Shown here piece after piece: positions 37,300 to 49,656 of a stretch of DNA of 64,000 bases (its first letter is position 1; every line of letters begins with the position of its first letter). The translations under genes and the position numbers were made by a program. The stretch is from positions 173,821-237,820 of the forward strand of contig NW_019091499.1 in assembly GCF_001949145.1 (NCBI RefSeq). The letters run 5' to 3'. The stretch comes from Acanthaster planci (taxonomy: Eukaryota > Echinodermata > Asteroidea > Valvatida > Acanthasteridae). The notes beneath the pieces are model-generated. The model made no database searches and had not been told where the DNA came from. It saw nothing but the letters and a program-made list of their open reading frames with translations.

Positions 37300-37545
37300 T
37301 ACATTGTTTAAAGTACATTGGGCACTGTAGCTCGAACGCCTGAAGAAACCTGTAGAGAGGAGACAATGAGAAGTTGCAGTTTTAGTGGTGGGAAGAAAAC
37401 ACCAGAAAAATATTTTGGGTAAAACTCACGAAATCAGGTAGGGACTGAAAACCCAATCCACATGTGGACCACGGAGGTGGAAGGCGTGGAAAGAACCGCT
37501 TCGCCAACCCGACCCCCAACACACCATGGCCTAAAGGAATGACAA
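37300..37545 (-). mobile_element. tRNA-derived SINE, copy 3
   Basis: On the minus strand it reads CCACCTCCGTGGTCCACATG, TCAGTCCCTACCTGATTTCG, TTCCCACCACTAAAACTGC and GTTTCTTCAGGCGTTCGAGC, matching copy 1 (2335-2590) in body and tail. The tRNA head is partly deleted. It lies directly beside the Penelope-like remnant. Confidence 0.65.
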
Positions 37546-39999
37546 TACAGTTAGAATGATATATAATATTCGATATTCACCTTTGTACAGCAAATGTATA
37601 GGATGTATAGTTTGATGTTTGATATTCTACATTCACGACGTCCAAAGTGTTTAACAGCTACGAGCTTCAGCACGCGCGTTACAGGATCTAGATGTAGCCT
37701 ATCAGATGTAGCCAATTAAGGGCTAACATAGCCGGCGTGCCGTTGCTTACCACAGCATGACTTTCCGAAGGAGTCGTATTTGGAAGTTTCTTAATAGATG
37801 GGCCAGTACTCTAAATAATAATCCATAGAATTATTGAAAAAAATAGAAAAATAGGAAAACATTCTTCATAATAATCGTAGAAACTTGATGCTGCTGGAGT
37901 TATGATTCCCTATGTATAGCTTTGAATAGAATTGAGGTTCCACCATCCATTTCTTGCTTTTATGGCATTCCTCAGGATTACACCTTCGCTGGGCTTTAAG
38001 AGTGGGTCTGGTATGGAATAAACCTTTTTATTAGGTCTTTGGAGCACCAACATTTGTCATCTTAATCATCCCCTTCTTTGGTGATAGCTGTTTCATTTCA
38101 TGAAGGCAGCAAATAAAAAAAGCTTGATGTATATGTCTGCATAACCTAGGGTGTATGAAAAATCTTATTGAAATCGGAGGTTTTGGGCTGTTTGGGTTAA
38201 CTCCTTAGTACTCAATATCGGTGGTTTTTGCTAATTATGGATTGATTTGCACCTAAAAAGAGGGCTTGTAATCGTTAATATAAAACGCACCTTTTCGCTT
38301 TGTTTGTAATTTTAATTTCATTTTCATTATCTTGTCAGTGTCAGTGAAAGCGGAGTATATCGGCAATAATGCCTTTGGGGGAATTCAGTGAGAGATTTCA
38401 TTTAATAATTTACGACTAGATTGTGATGGTTCCATTAAATACTGGGTTATATCATGACTACCCTATCACTTGTCAGACTTGAAGTCAATATCATTGCTCG
38501 TGCAATCAAAGGCAAGTGATCTTCCCGGGAAATTCTAAAAGCATAGGCCCTACACGGAAGGAAGTGGGAGCAATAAATTTTATGTGGCGTTAAAGAACTA
38601 AATAATCAAAACAAGGCTCGACAAAGGACAATACAGCGTTTCCTGTTCCCCACTCCATTTTCTTGAGTGCACGGTTTCGTGTCGTTGCTTTCTTGGACAT
38701 CATTAATTCTTTGGCACAAAAACATTTTAATGCCACTCTATCATTTCCTTCACGGCGATGTGATGTTTAGTTCTAGATGGGGGTAAATGTTTTACAAAAT
38801 CATCAATGATTTCATGGAGTTGAAGGGAAGGCTGTCTCGGTCATTATTGGTCATCTATAGAGAACACGCTCCCTTAGAAGTTGGCCAATACCCCATTTGG
38901 GCTCCAAATTTCATAATTAACAAGAATTGGATCCATGAGTTGTGTTAGTGTTGTTCGTTATTCCTCATCCTGGTTATTTTGTCTCATGTACATTTTTCCT
39001 AAAGTGAAAGTTTGCAGGCTTATTTTTTATAGTTTATGAATCCGTGACACCATTGCCAAAGTTGGTAAATATATAGTTGACATTCAGAGTTTGTATCTTT
39101 ACAGTACTGCGTCCTAAACTGTGCAGTCCCATTAAATCGCCCTCATATTTTTGCGTTTACTAATTACTCTACATGCTCACTTCCAGTGTTTGGCTCTAAT
39201 TGCATTCACACATATTTGTGTCTGAAAAAGTTTCTTATCAGAGTTTGTTTCTTTGTTGGTCTCACGAAGGCCGGTGTAACGGTCTCATTTTCCGGCGTGC
39301 TCGGATTTCCGGGTAGTAAGCAAACAGTGCGACCCAAACGTTGAGGTTCACTTCATATTATTGGTGTGCTGAGTTCCTACATCAAATGATAGGAAGGAAG
39401 GTAGGAGTTCGTGCACCTCCGTTGAAGTGATTTTCGCGGACATTTCGTTACAGTCATGGCGTTTATACAGTGCCAGGTTTGAAAGATACATGTACAAGCA
39501 CAATATCACAAAACAAACGGTATCTGCGCAGTGGGTCGTGTACTTCTGCGATAACGGAATCGGCGAGGGGAGCATTAGGTCCCAGGCAGGGACCTAGGAA
39601 AGGTTAAGGGTAACTATAATAAAATGGGCGTATCTTAACCGTTGCGCATGCCTTTTTCGTCTAGGAAGTTTTGGGGCAATTATACACAAACTTTGAAGTA
39701 TAAGACAACAAAAATTGCTTTTCTGGTCGACTTGCATAGTAGCTCTGTTAGAGGAGCGTTATACTTAAAACCAACAAGCTTAGTTAGTTCGTGGGAGGAT
39801 GTTTTTTATAATAGAAAAGTAAAGCCAGAAGTCCAGACATTTACCTTAGCACTTCTAAGGATCTGAAAAGCGTGAGGGACTAGATGCCCTAGAAAAGAAT
39901 CTCCGTTGAAATTTGGTGCCACTCAACAGGAGCAGACGGCCAAATATACGCCCAAGCCTTGATGTTTTCGAGGGCTCTGCTCTATCTTGTGCAGTCGCA
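37546..39999. other. No gene recognised
   Basis: AT-rich DNA with no splice-flanked open frame that I can support. Segments near 38640-38880 read on the minus strand like broken coding DNA (LHEIIDDFVKHLPPSRTKHH, then stops), which could be a decayed transposon gene, but I cannot name it. Confidence 0.4.
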
Positions 40000-40375
40000 T
40001 TAAATTTGTGCCGGAAAGTAAGGGGCAATGGGGGAGGAAGAAAGATGGGGGGTGACATGAAAATTTGAAAAGCGGGAGAAGGTAACACAATATGACTGTA
40101 TATAGAGGTCGATGATTATATTAATGTATATCTGTAATATGTATTCAAAATGACATATTTATGGCTTTTTAAAATTGTTTTTCCTTTTTTGAGTGATACT
40201 GAATGCATTTTAGTCGTGGGAAGTCCGAAAAACTCTTCGCAATCCACTTTAATTTTTTGTTTACCACAAAAAGTGGGACGGGGGATGATTCAATAGGTCA
40301 CCCCACCCCCCCTTCACCCAAAAAAAGATGGAAGGGGATATTTACCCCCATCTCCCGGAATTTATGCCTATGATG
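40000..40375 (-). repeat. Dispersed G/C-run repeat, copy 3
   Basis: Inverted relative to the copies at 7.8 and 23 kb. It shares AATTTGTGCCGGAAAGTAAG, the G runs near 40028-40055, TATAGAGGTCGATG, GTAATATGTATTC, GAGTGATACTGAATGCAT and the C runs near 40304-40313. It is closest to copy 1. Non-coding. Confidence 0.65.
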
Positions 40376-43300
40376 CTCTTGTGCGTCTTGGCCCTGTAGA
40401 GGCAAGTAGGATGACCCTGTGGTCGAGTACCCTGACGAGAAATGATATTCGGGATTTTTGACGCATCGCAGCTACGAACATATTCCTTTTTTCTCCGGAC
40501 AGATGTGTTTCTGCATGACTGTTGAGTTCGATACTGAAGTGCTCTTCAATAGGCTTAGAGCTGGACCAAGAGAGGGCGCGATTTTCTCAGCAACGGGGCC
40601 TAGGGCTCCTTTGGTTGGAACTGAACTGTTCGGTGGTTGACGAACGATAAGGAATGCATGGGTATACGGTGGGGAAAAAATGAACGCTCCCGACCAACGC
40701 GGCTCTTTTCAACCGATGAGGGTACGTGCTTCTGCACGCTCGAGGTGGTGCGTCACCAGGTTTTTTTTGGGGGGGGGGACCATTTTGAGGTTTGCCAAGC
40801 AAATTGGTGATTTTATCTACGTTTAACCTTGTTTTCGAATTCCTTTCGCGTTTCCTCACTTCTCCCCCGGTTTTATTTTTTAGGCCTGACTTCAGTGTGA
40901 TTGGGTAACAACCTAGCCCTTGCATCAAGCTTCATTTGAGAATTTGAAGGCTAATATTGTCCAGTTTCGTGAAATGGTACTATAGCTCGGCAGTCACAGA
41001 CAAACTCTGGCGTGGCCGATGGCAAGGTTATGGGTTCTTCAAGCTATCTCTGTCAAAGTCATGTATCTGGCAGCCCTGTCAAGAAGATGTTGTGCAGTCA
41101 AGATGATGCTAGAGCTATCAGACTCCTTCAGATTGCGCATGCAATCCTCACATATACAGAGCGATGCCCGTCTGCCATAGTCTTAGTTGCCCCTGATCAC
41201 ATTCGTGCAGGCCACCAACCATCCGGTTTAAAAACTGCAATCTCTAATTAATATCTTGAATTCCCGGTTTTGTTTTATGGGCTATCCACTTTTGCTTACC
41301 ATGTACCACGAGAACGCTTTGGTTTAATAGGTGACTAAACAACACTGCAAGGGAGTGAGTTTCCTGCTTTTAGGCACTAGGTCAACATCTGCGTCCACGC
41401 TATATGTCTGTGAATGAAATTTAACTTTGTAATGTTTCCTGTGGAGATGACTGTTGATGGCAATATAACTTTTCGTAAAAGATCGGACTAAAATCTTTCA
41501 TGTTTAACACAATCGGTGATAAAGCTGAAACGTTAAACAAATTTGACCATCAATGTTTTAACCAGTTTTTGAGGCATTACAATAGCAGCAACGTATCGCT
41601 GTTTCTTCTTTTATAGGGTCCGTGACATTTTAACGAGCAGTATTTAATAGAAACTAGAGCACAGGAGAGAGCTGCGTAAACACATCAAACAAGTTGACGT
41701 CTGACATTCGTTTCGATAGTCCGAGTTCAAATGCTCATCAAGATACTTCATTAAATGAACCTTCGAAGAACAGAACGAATTTAACACACTGCAACACTCT
41801 TTTTGTTGTGTTTGTTTTGAAGTATAGTATAGGTTAATTAATAATTAGCGTTATTAATATATACGTTGTGTTAGAAAATGTAAGCATATGGTGCAAGTAG
41901 GGGTCAACTCGTGAGAATAGACGTTTAAATGACGAATTTTAAAGGAAGAAATCGAAATGCCATGCTAAAAAAGAAGTTCATTAATACCAAAAGGTTGGCA
42001 ACAACTTGAGGATTAGTAGATGTCGAGTGCCTTACGACCAGTGCTACAGAAAGGATTTACTTAATGGATATACGGCACTTGCATTTGGACAATAACAACG
42101 TCAAAAATGGAGATATGTGATGAGCTATTCTCCACTGGCTAATGATGTGTTACCTACGTATGTGCGCATACATGTACAATGCATCAATACTCCCCCATTA
42201 ACTTCTTCGTATTATGACAGTAAATGGTTATTCGATATTCACATAATGTTTGTAAGGTGGTTTTGTGAAGCTGAAGTTTGACGTGCCAAGTTCGACATTG
42301 GTGTAAGTTTCATCAGCAAATGTGTGGGTCCAGATGGAAGTTCGATAATTACATTCACGTTGGTTTGTTCGGCAAGTGTGTGAGTGCAGTTGCATTTTTA
42401 ATATGCCCGATTCATATGTTTAGGTTGAGTGCTTGATATTGAAAGTTTGTGGAGAAAATATATAAGATTGGAAAGCTTTATAGTTCAGATTAATTTAATA
42501 TGAGTGTTGGTTTTTATTCCCTATGATTCTTCACTTAGCAGTAAAGTAAGTCGACGTTTCACATACGGGTGACTCCTTCCACAATTAAGACGCAAAACGA
42601 AAAAAATTAAATTAAGTTTGAAACTGCTTACGCTTTGAATTTGCCCATAATAGTCTTCTACTGGAAACTGTGTGATTTTGACTTCATACGAAAGGTTACT
42701 TTTAAATGGTAGTACCAGATGTACATTTGCATCTTTTAATGTTACATGGAAGTAATTTTGTCATTTCGTCGAAACGTAAATCAGGGGGACTACTGTGACG
42801 GATTCAGCGCTCTGTAAAATGCACGGCATTTCACAAATAAGTTTGTATAGCGAATAATGTGGATCCATTTGGATATCCGACATTGGCATAAACTTTAATC
42901 GCATTTGATATTGGTTCATGCATTTGGATGATGCTAGTCGTACTTGCCTGCCGTTTGTGCAGGAAATGCACAAACGTAAGAGATTAACAAATTGAAAAAT
43001 ATCGTGTCATCAAATTGGAAATCGAGAACGCCTGAGTATCCCGTGCTTTTATAACTTCGAAGTTCGAAATAAGTGATCGGGCTCATGATCTGTATCACCT
43101 GTGGGTTTTGTATGAGTTCTTTCTTGATCGTCATCATCGTCACGTGACACCTGGTTAACGGTGCAAACTCAAGAGACTGTTATTCTGTTATTTACATAAC
43201 TACTCATCCGATAAAGGTGCACTCTTGACAGGTAATTTTGACAGAACCTCATATCTAATATGATTGAAAGTATTGTTCCCATAAGCAGGGGTGTGTGCTG

Positions 43301-45666
43301 CAGATAACAGGCATATATCTACAGAGTCTCACCAAAGGTAAGTTAAATGCGATTCACGTTGCAGGTTCTCTCTACAAAAAATAGAGTCTCAAATAGTAGC
43401 TGAGGTTCGTTTTACATTTTTTTGTGTTTTTTTGCATCAAAGCAATTTTGACATCAGCGAATTGATATTGCCAGCCCATCATCTTGTACAAGTAAATGTG
43501 ATTCGACACCAACTTATCATAAGTCCTCGACTAAGTTCTTAACATTAAGTCTCTGTGACTTTTCTACAAGGCAGTGCAATATATCATCCTGAATAGTTCC
43601 ATGAATATCGACTGATCCCAAATTACGAACAAATTAAAATCCATTTAGTTGTGAAAATGGTGACGTTCCAAATTGTATTAGAAACTGGGTAAAAGATATT
43701 AACTGATCCTTTGTTGTTTTTCCGCGGTAAGATAGTAATTGGCATTGGGACTATGCCGTCAAAGTACTTCGGCCAGTCTATTAAATAGGCACTTTTTTCA
43801 AAAAACGAAGATACAGTCATTATACCCCTTAATCTTAAAACTAGGCTTTTATGGCTCTACATCCTAGTCCCGTGTGGGGCAACGGGGGAGGGGCAGAATA
43901 TCATTAGTTATTTGGGGGTTAATTCCTGTCCGATCGAGTCCCCTGCCCCCCTCTAAAAATATTCTGGGTGCGTTCATGCCATTTATGATGCTGTAATTAT
44001 GGATTCTACACAAGGATACTGGGGAAAATAACATTAACCTTGTAGGGTAGTCATTTGCATGCCGCATGTTAATGGACGGTGCATCATTTCCACGGTGTAA
44101 ATAATTAATTGCCGATCTGAAATGACTGAAGGTCCCAATTTATTTTCCCCGAGAGTGACGGTAAATTTACAAATAATGGAGTAATTTTGCAAAGAAATCT
44201 ACTCATTGTTCACGATCTGTTGCAAGGACTCTATTTCAAAGGGTCTATGCAGTTTAGTTTGTGTGCGCTAACCGTGCATACCTACATGTATATACAGTGC
44301 TGACTTGTGATCAAAAGAAGTGCACACGATGCAGGAAGGGATAACGTTGTGTGGACTTAGCCACGGTCCACAGGACGTTTCCCCTTCTCTGAAAAAGAAG
44401 TTTAGAGGCATTTCGGGGTACAGTTATCAGTCGTGAAAGGAAGAGGAACAGTCAAAGAAACATTTTACAAATATCGAGCTGAAAATCTTGTTCCTAGTTT
44501 TTTAATTTTACGAAAATAAAGGAATGTCCATATTAGGTATGTAACTTGGGGGGTGTTTACACACAAAGGTTTGCGCACGTGGGGGTTAGTGGCTGTGGGC
44601 TTTTCGTTTTGTTTCAAGTTGTTTTGTTTTTAGTTTGCTGTTTAACCTTTGAAAATTTACCTTTCGCAGTGCATATTTCTAGAGTCATGAATAAAACTGT
44701 ACTTTCATTCCGGGAGAAAACATCACTTTTGCACAGATTTGCTGGAATTAGGTGTCTTGCTGTATTAAATTTCCTTCCTTCACTGAATTATTGTTTGAGT
44801 TTTTGAATTAGCAAAAGAACAATCCTTTCTCAGAAACGTTTTCCATTAGCAGATTTTGGGTTCACAGTTTGACAGAAGTGGACGGAAAGTGTTCAATATG
44901 CGGCGAATAAAACTGGAGTGACCAGTCGAATACACCTAAGTGGGTGGCTGTAAACCTTCCAGATAAGTTCAATAATGGAATTTAAAAGTTGGGAATGTCA
45001 TCATTGCACGTCATGATGTTGGGATCAACGACATAAAGAAAACAAAACGTACAAATTTATTCTTTTGGAACGTACCTCGGTGTTCTGTCACGCAGGCGCA
45101 GAATACAGTAAATTGATTTAGAAAACAAAGGACATGATAGAATTTAAAAACAATATAGATGAAAAGTTCAGTTCTTACCGAACAAGTGCATTTATCTTAA
45201 ACTTTGCCTTTATGCACGTGTAAAATGAATTGGCCTAAAAAACCCATGTATTTTTGATGACCATCTCTCCATTGTTAAATAACGGCTCTCTGAGGTTAAA
45301 TAACATTTGAGCATCAAATTAGCGATAATAAAGTGCTCGTACTGATTCTTTAAGAAATAATGCAGTTTAAAAGCGTGAGTTACAACTTGCGACGAGTGCG
45401 GAGATATTTCGAAATCCATACTTACAAGCTTGAAATGCATTTGATATAACAGAAGTATTTACAGTGTTCCGGAAATTTATTTTTCAACCCCTTAAAATAC
45501 GCTTTTTAAGATTGGTTTGAAGCTATTAAAATAGAATAGGATGCCAGTTGCAACACGCAGAGTTTCCCCTCATCTAACAAATACTTGAATTTTCTGTATT
45601 ATAAGAGCGATTTTAAAGTGTGATGAGCAAAATTGGAATAGTACTCAGGATTAGGTTGGTAACAAA
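40376..45666. other. No gene recognised between repeat and second GPCR
   Basis: Only short open frames occur. The best is 79 codons at 41012-41251 (plus strand, Met start), which has balanced composition but no domain and no clear splice partners. Poly-G near 40771-40780. The rest is AT-rich and featureless to the eye. Confidence 0.4.
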
Positions 45667-46824
45667 TTACAACAGTCTGATCTTCTGAAGAACCTCTCGG
45701 CAGTCTTTCCGGAATCGTCTGTTTGCAAGTCCATAGATCAGCGGGTTTACAGCATTGTTAATGTACAGAGTGATCGTCGATTTATACAGTAAGCTCATAA
45801 AAGTCGAGCTGATCGGCATTCCTTCGTACAATAGTGCCATGAAAGTCCAGAAGGGTAGCCAGGTCAGCAGGAACACCACGCTAGTGATTAAGAGCATCTT
45901 CGTGGTCTTACGTTGTAGACTTGCCGCTTTAACCTTTCTTGGATGCTCTCCGCGTTGGGGTTGTTGGCGGGAATGATTTCTTTTTTCGCCGTCTAAGGAC
46001 GGGCAATGGATTTCCCGGTGGGACGACCAGACACCCATCGCTTCTTCTTTTGAACCTCGTTTCTGTGCTGCATCACTGAGGTTTGCAGTGACAGAAAACA
46101 CCGTCACTGAACGATCTACAGCTGACTCACCACCACAGAGCCTTCTACCACGCTCAGGACGGTCCCCGTCGCCCGGCCCACCGGTGGACAAAACTCCGAC
46201 TTTGCCTTGCTTGCGGATGGCTAAGTAAACTTTTACATAGCAAACAGCGATCATTGCCAACGCGGTCGCGAAGATGACAACTCGAAATGCCAGTACAATC
46301 AATTCCACGACCGCGTTGGAAAGATCAGTAAACATCGCTATACACGATGGGACAGTGATGATGAACGACAAGAAGAATGCAAAGATGACTGCAAGTTTGG
46401 CCCGTTTCTTGGTGAACACTCTGCTGTGCGGTCGGCACACACAATCGTAGCGATCCACTGCAATTAAACTTGTTATCAGAACAGAGGTAGCGACATTAAT
46501 GGTTGAGAATTCATTGATGATGTTTAGCACATCTGGAATCTGGTCTCTTGCGATCAGAAGAGCTTCCATTGAAATTTCGGTCCACCTCATCGAGCAAACG
46601 GCCAGGTCGGCCCAGGCTAAGGCCATGATGAGGACGTGGGTGCTGGTCTTGACGGTCTTGACCCAGTAGACACGCAGGATGAGGCAGTTACCGGGCACGC
46701 CGAGCAAAAACACTATTAAATTGGCAGTGAGGCGGAATACGTCCCCACTGGAGCCCACGGGTTCTTCAGTCAGTGGTGGGTCTTGATGCGGCACGGTGGA
46801 ATTCGCTACGGACAGATCGCCCAT
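45667..46824 (-). CDS. Rhodopsin-class (class A) orphan GPCR, intronless
   Basis: It predicts 385 aa from the only ATG at the head of the frame (46822-46824); an early NST site suits an extracellular N terminus. Landmarks: GVPGNCLI (TM1), LIMALAWADLAVC with D2.50, AVDRYDCVCRP (end of TM3), LTWLPFW in TM6, and NPLIYGLANRRFRKDCREVL at the end of TM7 and start of the tail. The third intracellular loop is long, charged and Ser/Gly-rich. As in the receptor at 35.2 kb, there is no Cys at 3.25 and none in extracellular loop 2. Position 3.32 is Ser here, not Asp. Shared words (DRYDCVCRP, YGLANRRFRKDC, STH-LIMALA) indicate one family that arose by duplication. Ligand unknown. Confidence 0.92.
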   Translation of the reverse strand: MGDLSVANSTVPHQDPPLTEEPVGSSGDVFRLTANLIVFLLGVPGNCLILRVYWVKTVKTSTHVLIMALAWADLAVCSMRWTEISMEALLIARDQIPDVLNIINEFSTINVATSVLITSLIAVDRYDCVCRPHSRVFTKKRAKLAVIFAFFLSFIITVPSCIAMFTDLSNAVVELIVLAFRVVIFATALAMIAVCYVKVYLAIRKQGKVGVLSTGGPGDGDRPERGRRLCGGESAVDRSVTVFSVTANLSDAAQKRGSKEEAMGVWSSHREIHCPSLDGEKRNHSRQQPQRGEHPRKVKAASLQRKTTKMLLITSVVFLLTWLPFWTFMALLYEGMPISSTFMSLLYKSTITLYINNAVNPLIYGLANRRFRKDCREVLQKIRLL

Positions 46825-48939
46825 GATTAAATTCAACTCCACTTGCGTCAGCGATATGTAGAATGCAGCTATCGGTGATTTGACAGCGATATCTGAGAAC
46901 GCATACGGGCTCGAAAACACTATCAAACCTCACTTCTATGCCTGCAGCTGGCAAACCAGTTAAGCTATAGTATGTCTCAGGCACGTACAACGTTCGTGCG
47001 AATAGCACACTGACTTAATTGTACTTCTTAGCTTAAAATACGTGGTATCTGGTACAGCATTGACTAACGCATGAAAAATTTACCAGTGGAACAACTCATG
47101 TCTTAAGAATAATTGCATGAGACCGAACGCAATTCTCCTGTATTAGTTCCATGGCAAAATACCATTCCCGTATCTGTTGCTATGGCAACATACTTAAATC
47201 CTCTCGTGCATACGGTTGGCTTGATTAATCGACGGCCTTCTTTTAATTTTTCAGTGGCAGTAATATACACTATGTAGTATAACGCAGTAGAGCAGAAAAT
47301 AAAATACTGTTAAAGTTAGAAAAAAGTTGAGGGTTCCACCCCTCGTTCCCTTCTCTCTCTGTCTCATGTTTTTTTCCCCGTGCATTCCGTTCAAAACAAG
47401 ATTCTGGTTTTAACAAGGTGAAGACTGTGTACTTGTATATCGACGACGATTCCGTTGTACATTAAGCTGCAATGCGTGATTTGTACAGCTATTGCGAAAC
47501 AATGCCGTGGCCGGAAAGTGTAGACAGGCAAAATTCGTCATTCGTCAAATGCAAGTTCAAAATCGGGCCAATGATTATAACATCGGAGCTGCAAATGGAT
47601 AATAAAATTAATGCAAAATCGGAACAGTGCAAAATATATCATCAAGGCAAACCATGGGGGAGAATTCTTTTACGTGTGGGAAAAACGAACTGGGCAATCA
47701 AATTTCAGAAAATCCTCCTTGACTACCCCCGCCCTTCTCAAAACCCGAGATACGCCACCGGGGCCTCATGATGTGCAGCGCTGTCTTAATATGGTCGCCA
47801 TCAAGTCACGGCTAGTCCATTGCACATGACGCGCAGCCAAGCTGAAGCCCGATAGGATGCTGCGAACATTGCCGAAGAACATTCAAACGAAGCTGTACCG
47901 TTTTGACGAAAAGGATTCACGGACTTCAAGTGTAAGCATCGAAAGTTTATTCCGTTTTTTAATTTATTCAGCTTCGAAAGATTGTGTTTCCAATGTAGAT
48001 ATCCGTTAATCAATTAATTTACATGTATCTGTGTACCAAGATTTCTACTCGTTATTCTCATCAAAATAATGTCTGACAAGAAGACTATCTTATGAAGTAC
48101 GAATGAAGTACACTCACTCAATACAACTGCAGTTGCAATGTGATCGTCTGAAATGTTCCGTTTGTTTTTGTTTTCTTTTTCGTCGTCACATGTATGTATC
48201 GGTGGGTTGATACGTGTGCGTTTCATGAAAGCTTTCGCGCTCGCCCTTCCACCACAACTGCCGGATTTTATGTTTGCAAGGCTGGAAGCCTATCGAGGGA
48301 TCTTAGTCTCAGTATTTGCCTGTCAAACATCACATGTACACAACCTAGCCGCTCCCAACATGCTCCCGCTCGACGAGACGCTTCATCACAGGGCCGGGTT
48401 TTGGCCACGCCGTCATCATTACGATCCCACTGTAAATATTTGAGGCCGTTAATTAGATGCAAGATAACGGAATTGTGTTGAGCTCCCGTCCTATATAGCC
48501 CTAGTCACTGCTCGTTAAGTTCAGCAGTTCTTTTTAAAATTATGTTCTAGGCCCAAGTGATGGCGTGACAGTTGTTTCCGTCAGCTGTCAGTCGTCATAC
48601 AGGGTCACAGAGGGTGGTGCTGTGTCGAAAATTGCGGCACAGGTAACGCTGTCCGATCCCACTAGTTTAACTCATCAGTGGCAGTCGCGTAATCAAGCCA
48701 GAAGTAATTCCGCATGGCAGATGACCTTTCGACTGAAGCCACCACTGAAGGGGGATATCCTTGAAACTCGTGCTTTGGGTTGTGATTGTTTCACAGGCAG
48801 AAACTGACGCTTTTCTTTGAAGGTAGTTGATGGGGGCATACTGCCAGGCTCTGGTAGTACTGCTGTACACGATACACCGATGCTGGAGTTTTCCTTCACT
48901 TTTTGCTGATATTTTTTTGAGTGAACATTTAAGAGTAAA
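46825..48939. other. Intergenic; one doubtful exon near 48550
   Basis: Mostly featureless. At 48551-48642 an acceptor (TATGTTCTAG) is followed by an open stretch reading VTVVSVSCQSSYRVTEGG and a donor-like CAG|GTAACG. It could be an upstream exon of the secreted-protein gene that starts at 48940, but nothing else supports it. Confidence 0.35.
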
Positions 48940-49656
48940 ATGCATTTTATCCTTGTTAATGACGTGTCATTTCAACTGGTCCTCATGGCCGGCTTGGTGG
49001 CAGGTTGCATGAATCCACCAGACTGGCAGGCTCAGGATTTTCAGACACGATCGCAGGAAGCGGATTTCATCATTTTGGGACGGGTAGTAGGGTTGACCCC
49101 GATGCCGGAGGAGGGGGACCCGCCGATGTCCCTGGGCTTCACAGCAGCAATTGATGTCCAGTGTGTGTACAAAACCCCAACAAACGACGCAGGCATTGCG
49201 AGCTCCATCACCGTTACTCCGGTCAACTTTACCATGAGCTGCGCCAAGACAGTGCTGTCTGAGGAAAGGGTGTATTTAGTGTTCCTGAGAAAGAGTGCTG
49301 GGAGTGGTGATTTCATGCCGGATGAAGTCAACCGGGAGGAGGCGCAGTTTTCTCCCGATGCGGCAAAACTTGAATACCTGGTAGCGACATATGGGGCCGG
49401 CAAGGACTCCAGAAGTCCGGGCTGTCCCAAAACTGATGCAACCGGGGACGGGAACTCAGACGGCCCTGTTGGAGGGAGAAATGACAGCCATATACTTAGA
49501 GGTGATGGCGGCGTCACTCAGGCACCGACGAATCAACACAGCCCAATCAAGACCGATGTGACTGATCCCAGAAATGGTTCAGATAAATCCATGGTTATGT
49601 CCATACATGTTTTGGTAGGAATCGCAGTCTTGGTTTCTCTCAGTAGTAACATCTAA
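48940..49656 (+). CDS. Small secreted or GPI-anchored protein
   Basis: A single open frame of 238 aa starting at ATG 48940. The N terminus (about residues 8-22, FQLVLMAGLVAG) is hydrophobic and ends before a Cys, as in a signal peptide. The C terminus is hydrophobic (VLVGIAVLVSLSS) and preceded by a Ser/Gly/Asn-rich stretch, which suits a GPI signal or a single membrane anchor. The middle (EADFIILGRVVGL, VQCVYKT, FTMSCAKT, ERVYLVFLRKS) has the spacing of small Cys-poor extracellular beta domains such as the NTR-like fold of agrin NtA or CCDC3. That fold guess is weak. Three N-glycosylation sites are visible (NFT, NDS, NGS). Either one exon or the last of several. Function unknown. Confidence 0.75.
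   Translation: MHFILVNDVSFQLVLMAGLVAGCMNPPDWQAQDFQTRSQEADFIILGRVVGLTPMPEEGDPPMSLGFTAAIDVQCVYKTPTNDAGIASSITVTPVNFTMSCAKTVLSEERVYLVFLRKSAGSGDFMPDEVNREEAQFSPDAAKLEYLVATYGAGKDSRSPGCPKTDATGDGNSDGPVGGRNDSHILRGDGGVTQAPTNQHSPIKTDVTDPRNGSDKSMVMSIHVLVGIAVLVSLSSNI

Noticed and set aside
41012-41251. 79-codon plus-strand open frame
   Set aside because: No domain, no paired splice sites and no neighbour to join it to; left as undecided.
49041-49517. 158-codon minus-strand open frame
   Set aside because: It is the shadow of the plus-strand secreted-protein gene.
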